Counted from the stretch's first letter, positions 21,101-35,068 are shown. The stretch is 64,000 nucleotides of DNA from Phialophora verrucosa (GCA_002099365.1 MSED01000002.1:124001-188000), one strand, 5' to 3'. Program-made: numbers and translations. Notes: generated from the sequence alone by a model not told the origin.

Positions 21101-22963
21101 CTAGCACAGTGTTTTCCAAGTCTTCTTCCACCATGGCCAAGACTTCTGGACCCTGCGCTCCTCCTCCAGAATCTCTTGGAGATTCTCGATCTCTCTCCGA
21201 CCGCTTGTGATATCAATCTCTCCAGTCCTCCGTATCTTGGTCCTATACCACAACTTGTACCCAACGTACATGGCAATAACAATCGGGGCAGCAAGGTAGA
21301 CTTCGAAGAACCCTTTGACAAGCTCGGAGGCAGACATCTCAGCATAACCGACAGGAGCGAAACCAGTCCAAAACTGCGCGACAAGAACCAGGCAATTCAT
21401 GATCAGGCCAACCCAAGAGCCATAGACTGTAGCTTGTGATTTGAAGGCGAGTTCGTCCAAGGTGTGGCCGGCCATTCGCCAGGCGCTCCGGAAGCGAATA
21501 TGGCAGAGGCAGATCGTTCCCCAGGTGAAGATGGCAGCCAGACCACTGATGGCGATCATCCAGTTGAAGGCTTCCGTGGTTGTGTCCGGTCCAGCTGCAA
21601 CAATGTAACACAAAAATCCAAGAAGTGACGAGACAATGATCGCAACCAGCGGACGCCCCTCGCGGTCAACGTAGCCTAAAATCCTTGGGGCCTGACCCAT
21701 ATCCGCAAGGGCAGCTAGTGTACGGCTTGCACCGTAGACCGACGAATTTCCGACTGAGAGGACGGCAATCAGGATGACGACATTCATGATCGAGGGGACG
21801 GCATCAATGCCAGCATTGCGTACCGCAATGACGAACGGGGAGGCATTGGCATCGGCTGAAGAGTTGCCGTTTAGCAACATTGGATCGTTGTAGGGGACGA
21901 GGACGCCGACGACGGTAAGCGACACCATGTAGAAGAGAGCGATCCGCCAGAACACCTGCTTTACAGCGGTAGGCAGCGCGAGGCGCGGATTCTCGGTCTC
22001 AGCAGCGGCAAGACCGACCAACTCGGTCCCACTGAATGAGAACGCGGCAGTCACAAAGACTGAACAGAGGCCTTTGAACCCATGGTTCTGATATAATGTC
22101 AGCGGGCAGAAGAACAATGAGAAGGCCATAAGAACTCACGAATGCACCCGGCTCGTACCAGTAATGTGCCCCAATATAACCTTGGCTCCCAACGCCTCCT
22201 GTGTTGATAACGATTCCGAGAATGATGAAGCCAATTACAGCGAGGACTTTGATGATCGAGAAGACGAATTCAGCCTCGCCATAGCCTCTGACGCCGAAGA
22301 AGTTAATGAGAATGATAGCCACCAGGAAAATGGTGACCCAAGCGGCTCCGTTAGTGCCTCGACTGCCAGGCCAGAATTCCAGAGTGAGAGATGCGGCAAC
22401 GATTTCAAGAGGGAGCGTAACGATCCATTGCAGGGCGTAGCTAAAGAAAAAGGTCAGTCTCCAAGTTATCACGCCAAAACTCGGACAACTCACTTCCAGC
22501 CCATGGCAAACCCCCAAGCCTCGTCCACGAAACGACTAGCATAGACAGAGAACGCCCCAGCGACAGGATATTGCACTGCGAGTTCGCCGAGAGCATGAGT
22601 GGTGCAGTACAAGGTCAAGCCGATCAGGCCATATGCAACGACCAGGGACGCGGGGCCACCGTTGGCGAGGGCAGAGCCAGAACCAACGAACAGGCCAGTT
22701 CCAATGGAACCGCCAATGGCAATCATTTGCAGATGCCGTTGTTTCAACTTCATGGCCAAGGCTGGCTCGGCGGGAGGTTGATCCTGCAAGATCCGACCAT
22801 TTGCGTCGATGGCTTGAGCTGTGACGCGAGCATTGGGGTTCCGTTTGAAGCCGTCCACAAAGCGGCCGACGGCGGTAGAAGCTCGAGGGAATTCAACCTT
22901 GCCCTGGGACACGTCGGAGCTCCCACTAGGGCTAGCCGCCCTCGCTTCGAGGTCCTTTTCCAT
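21101..22963 (-). CDS. Amino-acid permease (YAT/GAP1-type, APC superfamily)
   Basis: Plasma-membrane proton-coupled amino-acid transporter of 585 residues in three exons (22963-22494, 22440-22140, 22087-21101). A hydrophilic N-terminus of about 75 residues leads into KQRHLQMIAIGGSIGTGLFVGSG, the first transmembrane segment and substrate-binding signature of the fungal family. About twelve membrane segments follow, including FSFSGTELVGLAAAETENPR in helix 6, which is diagnostic for yeast-type permeases. The C-terminal cytosolic tail is short and charged and ends in a Trp-rich patch (SWPWWKKTW). Both introns have consensus borders and keep frame. General amino-acid uptake is likely; specificity cannot be read. 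Confidence 0.93.
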
Positions 22964-24289
22964 TATGGATATGTGTCTGTGCGGTGAAAGAGAGACTCTC
23001 CTGAAGCAAGGTATCGGGGAGTTGAGGACAAGTACGTAACAGCAGGGCAGGCATAGTTCTGAAATAGATATCTAGCAGTGGGGCCTCATGTGGGCGTCGG
23101 CAAGACGCGATGGTCCTTGACGGCGAATAACGAATGGGACTCATGATGTCGATCAATTATAGCGGAGTATGTGAGAAAAATCTGTTAACTGATAAAAGAC
23201 GCATGAGGAAATACCGGGGGTTGTCATGCAAGGCTACCTTCTCACCGGGAACTGCTACGCTGAGGGCACCCAACCTTAGATAAGCGCACACACTGTGGTG
23301 TCGATGGCGTTCTGGACGGCTACTTGGCTGTGGCGATTATAATTTGAAGGGCGAGAAACCCGTCTTCGCCGTCAGCCTCATGGTCGAAGTCGCCGAGGTG
23401 GAGCTGGAGATTGTCTGCGAAAGGGCGTGACGTTGCAACGGATCGGTCCAATGCTGATCATGTACACGACGTACGATAAGCACCCTCCGGAAGGCGATTT
23501 GCCAATTCTACTAAATACAAAATACATTACCGAGTACAGACGGGTGAGATCCTCGTCAAGCTGTACACCACAGAGCTGAATGTCGTAGAAAGATGAGCGA
23601 ATTCTTGCGCAACCAGAGAAAATTTCGAAGACGTGCGCCAAGGCGAGGCTGCGACGGAGAAACGGCGGCTTTCGGAACGGAAAAACTCTGCTTCTCGAAA
23701 ACGAAACCTCTGGCGGGTGTTGCGAGCTGCCCCAGGAGATGAGTCTGTCCCGTACAAGGTACAGAATCATCAAATTCGCAGCGGTGCTGTGCTCGATGCT
23801 ATACCCTTTGTGGGTGGACTCTACCACCTCAATTGCAGCAGAAGGAAGCCTCCGGCCGCATGAATTCTCCTGGCCCTCATGGTTTGATCTTCCTTCCCAA
23901 CGAACGAGGCCATGTGCTTCTCTGCGTTGGCCCAGTGGCACAGTGGCTACGTCTCGTTGTACCTTTCCCCTCCACATCTGAAGCGACTAATTCAAGGCCC
24001 TCATCGTCGCCCCCATGGATAACTTGACCGCCGCGGAGAACCAGACCGCTTTAGACTGGGTGCCAGGCAGAGCAGGCAGCAACGGGACATTGACCAATCA
24101 ACGCTGAGAAGGTTGCAACGAAAGGGGTCTCGCATCGTATCGCATACGAAGCATTCAAAGAGCGTGGCAGCTTGGTTCCTTGAATGCCTTATATTTTCCC
24201 ACATGGCCAAACATCTCTCCTCGAGCAGCCTCTTCTTTGATTACTCATTTACCACTGCTGACGCTGTCTGAGACAACCACAACGACAAT
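22964..24289. other. Intergenic, 1.3 kb; no supported gene
   Basis: A minus-strand open frame of 199 codons (23378-23977) and plus-strand frames overlap it, none with recognisable domains. The stretch contains the promoters of both flanking genes. Confidence 0.35.
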
Positions 24290-24848
24290 ATGGCAGAATC
24301 CTGGAGTCCACCCAAGGACGGCACCCCATGCTGGATCAATGTCCTCGCAACCGATGTCCAGCGAGGTAAGCATCGCCGCCAAATGCTTATCGTACCTGTA
24401 ACCAGAACTAACGGATGACCTCTGCTCGTAGCCAAGGCATTCTATAGCACTGTCTTCAACTGGTCCTTCGACAGGACAACAACATCCGAAGGGCGACCTC
24501 TCGATCCAGCAGAGATCGCCATGTTCGAAGTCCCGGGCCAGCCTTCTCCCAATGGCGGTATAACACGCGTGAGCGAGTCTGAGTGGGCTAGCTCGCACGG
24601 TAAAGGTGGAGTAGTTCTCTATCTGTGGGTGGATGACATCAACCCTTACGAGAAGGTAAGCCATCGCGATAAGTGTTCAAGAGTGGTGTAGTTGCTGGTG
24701 AGCTGATTGCCGTTGGATGGCATAGAAAATCGTGGGAGCTGGTGGCAAAAGAATGACGGAGATCATGCCAGAAGGTGATAGAGCCGTCATGCAGCACTTT
24801 GAAGACACAGAGGGCAACTACCTGGGGATCTATAGTATGAAGAAGTAG
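24290..24848 (+). CDS. VOC-superfamily (glyoxalase/bleomycin-resistance-like) protein
   Basis: Small single-module vicinal-oxygen-chelate protein of 140 residues in three exons (24290-24365, 24432-24655, 24726-24848). The pattern PCWINVLATDVQRAKAFYSTVFNWSF at the start, the central beta strands (GGVVLYLWVDDINPYEKKIVGAGG) and the end (MQHFEDTEGNYLGIYS) are characteristic of YcgJ-type glyoxalase-fold proteins. The usual metal ligands of true glyoxalase I are only partly conserved, so lactoylglutathione lyase activity should not be assumed. The two introns have GTAAGC donors and TAG acceptors. Confidence 0.85.
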
Positions 24849-26594
24849 GAGAAATGCGGAGGAGTGACTGGAAGCGAGGACTGCGTGCCACACACATGTT
24901 GGTCGCGACTTGCCTCAACATTCTGAGCATACCGTAGTGTATTGTTGAGTGTCAGCTCAAAATATCGGAAGATGCGTCCGTCTGATGGCTGTCTTGACTG
25001 CTAGAATGAGTTTTTAAGTTTTGAGGCTGGAGAAAATACTGGCCAGGCGCCGTCGTCGTAGCTTGACCTATTCCCAGTATGCTCTCAATTGTGTTAAACC
25101 GGCCCGAGGAGATGGACACAGCGAGGTACTTGATCGACATGTGTGCCATCCCACGAGCCCTGCTCGGCTTCAAAATCGTCGCTGACGAGCACATTCGCCT
25201 CTGTCGTCTTGCTCAGGGCAAGATTTTGGCTCCTCGTTCAACTTGCACTCTTGTCAATGTCCCGAGAGAGTCTTGTCCACTTCGTCTTTCGGAGTTTGTC
25301 ACGGACATCTGTGGTTGTATTCTCGGATATCAGGTGGAAGGTGTGATCGCGGCTGGAGTTGCCATACCCCTATACTTTAGCGATGAACGAGTGAGGAAGT
25401 CGGCCCTCAGATGAGATGATGCTTCCTGACCATATGCGAAAAAGCGACTGGTCGTCGTCGAGAAGCGAAGGAATCTGTCTCTGGCCTAGTGACAGCTGCC
25501 AGGGCATTGGGAGGTATGTTTGCACTGCGTCATTGGCCGAGATTGAATAGAACCAAGTGAGGAGCTGGACAGTAAAGTGGCCTTGATTGGAGATGGGGAC
25601 TTCTGGACGCAGGCGGGTCGCGGGGCAAAAAGATGCCAAACTTTTCCTTAATAGCCCAAAGCTCGATGCGGGAGGGAGGACACGAGGACAAGATTCGGAT
25701 CAATGCGGACTGTGCCAGAGAGAGAATAACAATAACAGCGTGAGAACAGCATCAATTCCGCCACAAACCACAATCCGTGCCGACTAAGCTGTGCTGGTCA
25801 CTTTGATTTCGCTATTTGGACGATCCCCTCCACCATCTCCCATCACGTCGTCATCTTTCTCACTGGGCACGGCAGGCAATTTCTTCTGAGACTCGGAAGC
25901 GAGGCAGGGTTAGTCCTTGACAAACTTCGCATTTGGCCTTTAGCTGCAGGTCCCGACGGACTGGATGAATTTCCCCCTTCCGCGCCTATCATGGCTGGCC
26001 CGTTGCTGCATAGAGATGATCCTCCTCTCGCGTGGCAGCTGAGCCTTCCGCAAAATAAGCTGCCCTAGAGGCGTTCTAAGCTTAAAACAGGTGGAAAGGG
26101 TGGTGGCTGTCGCCTGGAAGGCACCAACCACGTTGCCGCCCTCCACTGCTTTTCCTCTCTGTGCTCTCTTTTCACACCACAACCAAAGTACCCAAGTCCA
26201 CTCGCTTCCCTATCCGATACCACCGTTCCGCTCCCTCTCGTCTTCTCACACTCTCTAGACACTGCGATCGTCATTCTTTCATAGCGAAAAGCTGTCAATC
26301 CTTCGTCGCATGATGCCATTTGGCAACTGACAGACGGAGAAGCTCCCGGACGTATCAACACAAGCGAGCATCTGTCGCGTCGCAACCGAGTCAACTCGCA
26401 GGTGCTCGAGTCAACACTGCTTTGCCCAGCGCCGCCATTTACCGTCACACATACCCGTACGCAGGCCACTTCCCTCGATCGCGGTTGATGCCATGAATAC
26501 ATTCTCTACTACCAACGAACCCACAATCTGCCTTCGGTCCAACCGTGCATGACCATGAATCTCGGTAGCAGACGTCGAGACCCCCGCTGATGCC
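24849..26594. other. Intergenic, 1.7 kb; long 5' region of LTE1
   Basis: The right part (about 25800-26590) is pyrimidine-rich and probably the promoter and 5' UTR of the large RasGEF gene. Mutually antisense frames at 24952-25414 have no family I can name. No gene is called. Confidence 0.4.
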
Positions 26595-29500
26595 ATGGCT
26601 GCTGCTATGGTCGCATCAGAGTCTTCACTAAGCAGTCGCGTTTCCCTGATTTCTCTTGACCCGGCCGTTGCCAGTCACATCACCGGCACTACTCGAACCA
26701 CAACCGCCCCGTCCGCCTCACAATATGGCTCGAGCCCGAGAAAAAGCACAAAGACGCCGGATACTGAGGTGTCCCGCAAGCATGTTAGGAACAATTCTGC
26801 ACCCAGCGTCTCGGAGAAGAAAGGGCCGGTTTCGCTGCGGCGCGTGAAAGATAGTACAGAAGTCTTGAGACAGCGCTCTACGAAGTCCTCGAGCAGAAAG
26901 GCAAAGCAGTCTCTGGAGCCGGTCCCCGACAACGTTCATGGGCGTAATTTCACTGTCGGCAATGTAGGGACCGGAGGTGTCCTCTATTTGACTCCCTCAA
27001 TACACCAGAAACCTAACGCGAGCCCCTACTCTGTTTTCTCGCCGGCACAATTGCCATCGACAGCACCAGCTCTTCTTACTAATGGCGAAATTCACACACC
27101 GCCGAAAGAAAGCGCGTCCACGCAGCGGTCAGTGTCTTCTTCTCAATCTCAACCCACAGCCTCGAAGCGATCAGCTAGGCCTTCGCAAAGACCTACAGTC
27201 GTTCTCAACCATGGTCGGTCACAGTCGTTCTCAACAGTCGAAGAGCACCGGCAGTCTCTGCTCGGGCCACAAAGTCGGACCGTAAGAATCATCATTAATC
27301 GTCCAGAAACAGCGAGACCGAGCACGTCGCAAGATTCCGCCAGAGAGCATGCGCAGGAGCTTCAACCAACTCTAGAAGTCCCTATCCCACATTACCGCAT
27401 CGGTACTTTCCGTTTAAGTTCCAACGGTACGCCCATGCTACGGGGTTCTTCCTTCACACGGACTTCTGCCACGCCATCCGATGTCACGCCTACTACAGCT
27501 ATCATGCATGCAGAAGGTTACTTCGGCGGGCCTCCGCCTGCCAGCCTCAAAGCTTTCGCAAGGCTCGAACCAGGAGAGATGGGGGCCATAGACGTTGACT
27601 CACTCCGACCACCCATGCCGTTGCTGTCCAATGCAACATCTGCAACGACTTCCAGCCTGCCCAACATGGTCCGACCGGAGGTGTTTGACGAGCTGACCGA
27701 GATTTATGATGATCCCTCCGTTGTTCGGTATTGCCAGAACGTGAGGGAGATCACAGCCGCGACTCCCGCTCGCATCATTGCCCAGATTTCGTCCGACTCG
27801 TTCATGGACTACGAGCTCGTCTCAGACTTTTTTCTCACATTCCGGTCTTATATGTCCACCTATCAGGTGCTTGATCTTCTGCTAGCGCGACTGAGGTGGG
27901 CTATTGGTCGATTAGAAGACGACGGACGGATCATTCGAGTACGCACCTTCGCCGCTCTTCGTCATTGGATCCTCAATTACTTCATGGACGACTTCTTCCC
28001 CGATCGCCACCTGAGGGCGCGCTTCTGTCGAGAGGTCAACAGATTGTATGCTGACGTTAATGCGAGCCCGAAGCATGGGTTTAGTGATCTCAAGCTGTTG
28101 CGCGACTTGAAACGGTGTTGGAATGGACGTTGTTCATTGTGCTGGGATCCCGAGGACTTCGATTTGGACGGTGATCAGGACGAAGAGATTCATCCCGGAG
28201 GAGAAGTTGATGATGACCGGACGCCGAGGTTGCAACCGACATTGCACCCTACCCTCGCAAGACCCGAGTCACCTCAGACTCCCGTGCTAAGAGGGCCAAC
28301 GCACAGTTGGTTCGAGCCAGACGCTGTCCTCAGGCCCAGCCACGAACGCCAAGAGTCTACAAATTCAGGTCTGATGAGCGACGGCAGTGTTCAAGCTAGT
28401 TCCTGCTTCGTCCCCAGGAACATTCTCCGCCCTGGTGCTGATGACGACCCGACGCGTTCCAAAGCTCGCCATCCAGTATCAGTCCAGTTGAGGCGAAAAA
28501 ATGCCCCAGCGAATCTACAAGTCATCACCCAACCGACAGCAGTACCGAAGTCACTTGGTCATAGAAAAGGAGCAAGTTCAATCGATAGTAACAGAGAACC
28601 GACTCCACGCAAAGCCCAACCGGACCCACCGGCGCCCACGATAGAGGCAAGCAGCATCATTCGAGGGCTCCTGTACAGTCCGAGCGCCCCTTTTGTACAG
28701 ATTGTCTCCTCCCACTCGACCCAGTCGCTCGACAGAAGCGACACGTTACGAGCCGGGTCTAGGAGAGAGCAGGGTGGTACACAATCAGCCGCACAACCGC
28801 CTGGCAGGAATATTTTCGGATCACTGCGGAAAGTGCTTGGAAACAAGCATGGCCACCTAGATGTAACGCTCCTCACTGTGTCGCAATCCGCCCAAGACGT
28901 CCCGATTCGAGGTCAAACATCACAGCTACCGCTCAACATCTCCAAGTCCCACGATGAACTCCGGAACAAGACAGTAGCAGGTATGCCAAGAAAAGGCGAA
29001 ATGCGTATTGACCTTCTCTCGGCCGCGGTATGCCAGAATTACGAGACCAAGTTCCCTTCCAAGCATCGAATAACCTACGGGCCACTTTTCGCCACAAATC
29101 CGGCTCTCCAACCGGCTGCGTCGAGTGAAGATAATCTTAGGCCGCAGCGAGCGGCCAGTCATGCTACTCGCCAAAGTGGTTCGATCCTGATTGTGGATGA
29201 CACCCGTCCTGATCTGCCGTCAATGTCTGGTGCGCTCACCGCAGCTGGTAGGGATTTTGACTTTATGCCGGCGCCCCTGCTTGTTGGTCCTCATGGAGCT
29301 GCTCTGGACGCTCCCAAAGAGAGTTTTGACGCAGTCGCAACACAAAGAAGCTCAAATGTTCTCCCACATAACATAGACATGCTGCCGACCCAAGGTAGCA
29401 ACGATACACTTGAACAGGTGATGACAGACTTGGCTGTTCCTGTAAGAATGTCGGAAGACGACGGTACTATCTCTCCTGCGGTCGAAAGAACACACTCTCC

Positions 29501-31654
29501 AACCACAGCCAGTTCCACAACCGTGAAGGAAGAGCTCAAGCACGTCGATGTACCTGCAGTTGAGGCTGAAGACACAACTGGTCGAACTAGCGTGGAAGAT
29601 CAAGATACCGACGGAGATAAACCTGAGTCAGCGCTGAAATTGCCAGCCCAGATCCTTAGGCGGAGACCAGGAGGAGACTTGCGTGGCGTTGAGAACGTGC
29701 AAGAGCTGGATCATCCGTTCCATCACACGTCTCTCGATACTGCAAGCGCGGCATCCGATTCGCCCCATGAATCCTTGCTCATCATGAAGACGGAGACTGC
29801 TCAACATGTCCCTCCTGTGGAAGGTCCACCAGCCAAGAAGCCTATTTCCTTGATCAACACTCACTCTTCTCAGCACCTTCGCCCCTCGTTCGAGGCTGCG
29901 GTCGCTGGTTTCTCTGATATTCCTGACGATGAAGACGGAGGGCTCGAAGCTACACTTATGAAACTTGAGGGCCGTTATGAAAAGAGGTCACCTCCCATGG
30001 AGCAGCATCCCTTGGACGGTAATTCGAGGCGTCGGTCGTTGCCAGAGCTTAGTCGCATATCTCAGTCACAACTGCAAGAGCATCCAGTCCATATTGAAGC
30101 CCCCGTTATCGGTCCATCTGTTCATGTCCGCACGACGGTAGACGAAGTCGCCTCTGAAGAGTCAAACGACGAACCTCTTACACCGGAGCCAGTGTTAGTC
30201 GGAATCAAGCCCACATCCTCCCGGACGTCTTCGATCTATGGGCTGCCAACCGAGTCTGTTGCAGACTCTGAGGACTCATATGGCTCTCTGCCGCTCTTGC
30301 AGCGCGACACGGGCCACGAGAGTGCTGCTGTGGTACCACCTCGGAAATCAGCCACAGATATACCACTGGTCGCTCCGGGGTATTTTCCACAAGACCCCCC
30401 GCAGTTGTTTCACCTACCGAAAGCACCTCCGCCGAGTGGTAACAAGCACAGGACCAGCATCCCTCGACCAGACACGGCCAACGAAAGCGCGCATTCGTTC
30501 CTTCTTGACGAGGACGAGAATCTTTCGGATTTGTCCTCGGAGATTTCTGTCGACATCATCAACTACTCAGAGGTTGTGGATCGCTCAATTTCGCCCATGC
30601 TTGCAGCTCCCGGGACTGCTATCTCCGGCCTAGAGATACCAGCGCACCCTTTAACCTATGCATCGGTTGTGGATCTCAGGATACCCACGCCACCAGAACG
30701 AGCTTCGGATCCGATTCCTCAGATCCAGAAACCCGAAACCACCAAGGCTTCAGCCACACGACAGTCTCCCGAACAACAACAGGACTCCTTCTCTACTCAG
30801 CCCTTGGCACGTCTGCCCGCCGGTCCGGCCCACATGCCTTTTATCCTCGCCTGTGATTCGCAAGTGCTCGCCCAACAGATGACATTGGTCGAGAAGTCTG
30901 CATTATGTGAAGTGGAGTGGTCAGATCTGGTAGAGATGCGGTGGGATAGCAAGAATGGCGAGGTTCTTGACTGGGTCGAATGTCTGTCAAGTGGAAATAT
31001 CCGCGGGATCGACCTGGTCAGCACGCGTTTCAACCTGGTAGTGAAATGGGCATTGTCGGAAATCGTCCTAACTCAGGACATCCGAGAACGGGCTCGGGTC
31101 ATCACCAAGTATATCCACGTGGCAGCACATGCTCGCAGGTTGCACAATTATGCCACCATGTTGCAGCTCACGCTTGCGCTCACCTCGACCGATTGTACAC
31201 GCTTGTCAAAGACTTGGGCTTTAGTGTCGAACCCAGACAAGTCTTTACTCAAGCACATGGAGACCCTTGCACAGCCCCTTCGCAATTTTCACGACCTGCG
31301 AACGGAAATGGAATCTGCCGACCTCAGTGATGGCTGCGTTCCTTTTCTGGGTAAGCGGGTTGAAGACGGTTCATATGCTCTTTTGCTAACCCCTTCTCAG
31401 GGCTCTATATTCGGGATTTGACATACAACGCACAAAAGCCCAGCCACCTCCCAGGTCCTCGTGACGCCGAGCCTCTGGTCAACTTCGAGCGTTATCGAAG
31501 TACGGCTGTCATTGTAAAGGGGCTACTCCGATTGATCGATGCCAGTTCAAGGTACACTTTCGAACCCGTCCAAGGGATGATTGAGCGTTGTCTCTGGCTG
31601 GCTGCTCTCAGCGACGAGCGAATACGGAGTGCAAGCAAAGCTCTGGAGGGGTAG
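26595..31654 (+). CDS. LTE1: Ras-family guanine nucleotide exchange factor, Lte1-like
   Basis: Predicted exchange factor of 1669 residues in two exons (26595-31350, 31401-31654). The start lies in a strong GCCATGG context. Residues 1-370 are Ser/Thr/Pro-rich and probably disordered. A RasGEF N-terminal (REM) module covers about 385-480 (ARIIAQISSDSFMDYELVSDFFLTFRSY). A long, low-complexity, acidic linker of more than 900 residues follows. The catalytic CDC25-homology domain is at about 1410-1665, with PFILACDSQVLAQQMTLVEK, VKWALSEIV and the exon-2 segment GLYIRDLTYNAQKP. REM and CDC25 domains at opposite ends of a very long protein is the Lte1 arrangement. Lte1 promotes mitotic exit and polarity in yeast; its role in filamentous fungi is less defined. 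Confidence 0.9.
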
Positions 31655-32809
31655 AGTGGGCTGGTGGATGCTGATAGTGGCAGCATAATGGCCGAGTACA
31701 GCCAGGGTGTCACAATTTTCATTACTAGTTATTGAGCGCTTTAGCAGGCGTGTTGTCCTTGTATTTTGTTGCTTGCAGTCTTGCATCTGGAAAGCGGGCC
31801 AGGAAATCGAGCACTGGGCAGGAGGAGGTTGTTCTGACAGCTGCGTGGGACTGGGAGAATTGAATAGGATTGATTCATCTGGAAGGGCGCGAGCCTGAAG
31901 CGATTCAGCATTAGATGGGACTATCATAAATATAATGTTGGATTCTCGGGCAGAAGCATGCCTTGCCGCCAACTATTGCACAAATTGGTTGTCGAACTGA
32001 ATGAAAGCGTCACAAGTATCAGTAGCCGGGAGCTTGGGTTTCAACCGTCGTTGGAGCTCCATGCACCAGTGGGTTTCGGTACGTCGGGGATCTTGAACGG
32101 CAAGTCACTCTCGAGCTGCGCCCGTGGGGGAACAACGGGCTGCGACTGAAGTCAAGCCTGTCTTCTGTCTACACAGCGTCCTTGTCCTAACCTCAAGAGC
32201 TCTGGCTACATACCACCGGGTGTCGTCCGTGGGTTCGAACAGCATTGAAAGCGACTGAGAGGATGAGCACGTTCATCAGCCATTTGCTCCATTCATAGGC
32301 CTCCCATTGCTTGCGCAGACAATCTACCATGAAAGAGGTAAGTTTGATGGGGTGGACGACTGAAGCATAGGCATTCGCTTCTTGCTAGCCTTGAAAACAA
32401 GACTCCACAGCATACTACAGAGTCAAAGCGCTCACCGAGCACCGCGCACCTACCGCGTTCCGGCTTCGGATGCTTGAACATACGGGCCGCTATAATTGAG
32501 TGTCCCCGAAGGATCTTGGAAAAGAAAAGGATGATTAGTTCCTGCTGCAGTACAGCGGCTGGCGTTGATGGCGACATCTGAGTATCGATGGCATCATATT
32601 GATATGCACCAACATCCAATGGGATATACGGATACTCCCAATGTCTCCGCATCAACCTCGGAGATGTCCCTACCCTGCGGTAAGAAATGGCAGGCAAGAA
32701 GGTCCTATTCCGGAGGTTCCAAGCAGTACAAAAGGCCGTGACTGGGCCAGGTACGAACCCGGCAGTCCGGGACGAGTGCGCCACCACAGTCAAGCTTTAG
32801 CTGGGCAGC
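31655..32809. other. Intergenic, 1.15 kb; no gene seen
   Basis: A minus-strand frame at 32293-32793 has no recognisable domain. The rest is LTE1 3' region and MFS promoter. Confidence 0.4.
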
Positions 32810-34830
32810 ATGGCAGAGAAGCAGACTTTCAGCGAGGACAAGAGACGTTCGAGTCTTCCAGTCGTCTTAGAAAGGCAAGATGACACCACTATCCATGTTG
32901 TCCCTCGGGGTGAAGAGGTCGAAGACGACAGCTCGCTGGAGAGTGAGATCGTCGGATACGATGCTGAGCGGATGAAGGCTCGAACCCTGTTGAGCGAGGC
33001 TGAAGAGAAGAAGCTCATGCGAAGGATCGACTGGCATCTTATGCCATTGTGCAGTATCATGTTCTTGCTGAAGAATATGGACTACCAGAATGTGTGCAGT
33101 TCTGGATCTCGGAACACCATGTATTGCTCTGCTAATGCTCGAGCAACAGGCCGCCAATGCCCGAATCATGAACAAGGGAACCCCTCTGAACATTCTGACC
33201 CAGCTTCACATGAGCGCCAACGATTACAACTTCATCTCGACGATCTATTATGTGAGTTCTACATCTCTCTATCGGTGCCGCCAAATCTCACCAGGGCAGG
33301 TCCCATACATCGTATTTGAGGCTCCATCCAACCTGTTCATCAAGAAAATACTTCCTTCGAGATGGCAATCTCGCATAGTGGTAGGAACCGTGACATCCTG
33401 CAGGCCTCATGAGGGCAGGCTAAGACGTCCCAGGTCTCGTGGGGAATCGCGATCGCCTGTCATGCTGCCGTCACTAGCAAGGGAGGTCTCTACACCGCAC
33501 GCTTCTTCCTAGGCATGTGTGAAGCAGGTGTAAGTTGCCAACCCCTCGCGGCTGTTTTGGGGTCCCTGTTTTTGTTACTACCATCCTCCCGCTTCTTGCT
33601 TAATGGAGGCAGACGCTGACGCATTTGCAGATGTTCCCTGGCGTGCTGCTCCAGATGGTATACTGGTATCGGCCGGACGAGATGAGCATTCGCTTGCTCT
33701 ATTTCTATGCTCTTGGCAACTTCTCCCAAGTCATCAGCGGTGTTTTGGCATACGGCTTCGATACGATATCTGGGACGAACGGTCTCTCTGGATGGCAATG
33801 GTATGCTCGACAAGGCCTCATTGCGAGGCTCGGCCCGCTGATGCCGTCTTAGGTTGTTTCTTGTTGAAGGAGTCATCACGATTGCTTTCGGGATTGCTCT
33901 CTTCTTCATTCTGCCTGACTGTGAGTCGTACTGGAGGTTGCTGGCTACGTTGTCTGACGATTTGGCAGTTCCAAAACAAGCGAAATGGCTCACCGAGAAA
34001 GAAAAGGCCTTCATCCAAGCGCGCTTGCCGGGTAACGCTCCTCGGGCTGAAGAACTCAACTTCAACTTCCGCGAAATTCTCGCGGCACTGAAGGACAAAA
34101 GAATGTGGCTTTTCACGCTTGTTTGGGCGACTTTGACGGTGGGCACGACCGGCCTGACCTTCTATCAACCCACTGTCATTGCAAACCTGGGTTTCACGTT
34201 AGTATCCTGCCGAGCCCGATGTAACGTTCCACTGACCAGCCCCATAGCTCAATCGCCAAAAGCCAGCTTCTCAACATCCCCACCTCATGCCTCTCGATCT
34301 TGATCATTGCCGTGTCTGGATACTTTGCAGATAGTGCGTGGCTACCTCGACCCATCCTTCCGCTCGGGTTCCTCGTCACCATCCTAGCATGCTACAGTGT
34401 TCTCTATACCTTTCCCAGCAACGGCGCAGTCTACGCCGCAACCGTCATCGCGAATTCCTTCGCGCAGGCCTGGTACCCTATGATGTGGCCGTGGCGTGTG
34501 CAAACGACATCGAGGGCAACGGGCTCCGCATTCGCAATTGGATTCGTGAACAGTTACGGACAGATCGGAGGGGCAGTGGGACCGCAGATCTTCCAGTCGA
34601 AGTACGCGCCTCATTATACCACTTCGTTTGCAGTCGCCATGGCTGTTCTGGGTGGTTGTATCGTGATCACTTGTGTGACATGGTGGGTGACGCGAGAAAC
34701 CGAACGGCAGACGAGGAGGATCAAGAAATTACGGATGAAAGCCGCCAAAAGCGGCGGCGCAGTACTCGAAGACGTCAACTTTGACGCCGACATGAAGCAC
34801 AGAGGAGCGGACACTCGCGTTGCGGCTTAG
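32810..34830 (+). CDS. MFS transporter, anion:cation symporter (Dal5/allantoate-permease-like) family
   Basis: Twelve-helix plasma-membrane carrier of 536 residues in eight exons: 32810-33091, 33150-33251, 33300-33380, 33434-33529, 33631-33800, 33853-33920, 33969-34197, 34248-34830. Its hydrophilic N-terminus leads to RRIDWHLMPLCSIMFLLKNMDYQN, the first-helix pattern of the ACS family. Later diagnostic stretches are YIVFEAPSNLFIKK, GMCEAGMFPGVLLQMVYWY and LVEGVITIAFGIALFFILPDFP. The second half has SGYFADSAWLPRP and NSYGQIGGAVGPQIF. All splice junctions join conserved helices in frame. Known relatives carry allantoate, pantothenate, nicotinate or small peptides; the specific substrate here is unknown. 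Seven introns in 2 kb is dense for this locus. Confidence 0.92.
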
Positions 34831-35068
34831 ATAGGAGTTAACCAGGGATCCTTAGGTAGAGATGCCTTGAGCTACTGTAAACTTGCTCGCAGTGGACAAT
34901 GCGGGTGAGGAGCTGAAATAGAAATACAAGTAGATTTCTAGATTCAGATTGCAAGTTTATTTGCCCCTAACTATGACAACTCGTCCCGCTTATTTCCGGC
35001 CCTCACGTGAAAACTATGTTTGGTTGTTATATCTAAATGACAAAATTTGTACTCCAAATCAACACCGA
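34831..35068. other. Short spacer before tRNA-Ala
   Basis: AT-rich 3' region of the MFS gene and upstream flank of the tRNA. No gene is seen. Confidence 0.35.

Noticed and set aside
23378..23977. 199-codon minus-strand open frame
   Set aside because: Composition looks random, with no domain; other frames of similar length overlap it.
24952..25414. Antisense pair of open frames after the VOC gene
   Set aside because: Neither translation matches a family I know and no splice-supported extension was found.
32293..32793. 166-codon minus-strand open frame upstream of the MFS gene
   Set aside because: It overlaps the promoter of the MFS gene and has no recognisable motif.
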